Assembly: GCA_009785115.1 (NCBI GenBank)
Contig: WQWY01000004.1
Location: 101,241-165,240, forward strand
Length of the DNA stretch: 64,000 bases
Source: Micrococcales bacterium
GTDB taxonomy: Bacteria; Actinomycetota; Actinomycetes; Actinomycetales; Cellulomonadaceae
Direction of reading: 5' to 3'
Shown here: piece by piece, positions 63,877 to 64,000 of the stretch
Numbering within the stretch: position 1 is the stretch's first letter
Layout of the letters: each line of letters starts with the position of its first letter
Program-made: the position numbers and the translations under genes
The notes under the pieces: generated by a model
Database searches by the model: none
Told to the model about the DNA's origin: nothing
Seen by the model: the letters and a program-made list of their open reading frames with translations, nothing else

Positions 63877-64000
63877 TGGAGCCTGACCCGGTTTCCCGGA
63901 CAGTGTTGGTGTGGTGATCATCATGCCGCGTTGGTCGCGGCGGTGTGCAGGTCCTCGAAGTCGTTCGGGGACCGGTAGCCCAGCGCGGAGTGGCGTCGGA
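63877..64000 (-). mobile_element. IS3-family insertion sequence, right end (continues off the right edge)
   Basis: The terminal inverted repeat begins TGGAGCCTGACCCGGTTTCC at 63877, matching IS3-type ends, and is followed inward by the C-terminal codons of an IS3 orfB transposase on the minus strand. The element has jumped into the IS1634-like gene. The other end and the target duplication are outside the window. Confidence 0.8.
63921..64000 (-). CDS. IS3-family transposase OrfB, C-terminal end (partial)
   Basis: Reading in from the right edge the minus strand encodes RRHSALGYRSPNDFEDLHTA then ATNAA and stop at 63921. RRHSALGYxSPxxFE is the conserved C terminus of the DDE integrase-type transposase of IS3 elements. 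Only 26 residues are in the window. Confidence 0.85.
   Translation of the reverse strand, partial: RRHSALGYRSPNDFEDLHTAATNAA

Overview
The window is high-GC, gene-dense actinobacterial chromosome. Gene content (BldC, FasR, GlnE, Rv2175c/PknL, DUF3043, DUF3052, DUF3145, DUF4191, DUF4192, class A RNase P RNA) and gene order resemble Streptomyces and Mycobacterium core regions. The overall style fits Micrococcales, perhaps a Cellulomonas/Sanguibacter/Promicromonospora-type organism; that placement is inference, because no 16S rRNA is present.

Layout. 0-12 kb: the start of sigA (runs off the left edge), a DUF4192 protein, a small lipoprotein, a polyprenyl diphosphate synthase, an Rv2175c/pknL pair, then aroG, a PPi-type phosphofructokinase, plsC and a ROK glucokinase. 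This broadly follows the idsA2-Rv2175c-pknL-aroG order of M. tuberculosis. 12-16 kb is an accessory patch: an XRE regulator with a palindromic operator, a DUF4190 membrane protein, two unequal copies of a small Lrp/AsnC ligand-binding gene, a DUF433 relic, a HigBA-type toxin-antitoxin pair and an AT-richer membrane protein. 16-33 kb is core metabolism: trpD, sodA, erpA, pyrD, pepA, lpdA, sucB, an ABC exporter and glnA. 33-45 kb: glnE, glnA2, panB, map, ppgK, a PilZ protein, rnpB, a zinc-ribbon protein and Nif3. 45-58 kb: tRNA-Val, a secreted double rubrerythrin, DUF3052-aceE, the fasR-fabD-fabH-acpP-fabF cluster, DUF3145, def and bldC. 58-64 kb: a P1B-type metal ATPase, two tRNAs, methyltransferases, then after tRNA-Asn a second accessory stretch with a toxin-antitoxin pair, a 27-residue membrane protein, and an IS1634-like transposase cut by an IS3-family element that leaves the window.

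How the genes work together. AceE (E1), SucB (two-lipoyl E2) and LpdA (E3) could supply much of a shared pyruvate/2-oxoglutarate dehydrogenase system. Acyl synthesis is encoded by fabD-fabH-acpP-fabF under FasR. GlnA, its adenylyltransferase GlnE and the unmodifiable-looking GlnA2 form a nitrogen block. Two different glucokinases (ROK and polyphosphate type) and a PPi-type PFK suggest phosphate-economical glycolysis.

The most notable regulatory feature is a very good match to a class I cyclic di-GMP riboswitch directly upstream of bldC. Two unrelated toxin-antitoxin operons share one promoter plan: consensus -35 and -10 boxes 17 bp apart, a palindrome over the -10, and a start codon at the predicted transcription start. 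Many other genes show a -10 box 6-8 nt before the start codon, suggesting widespread leaderless transcription.
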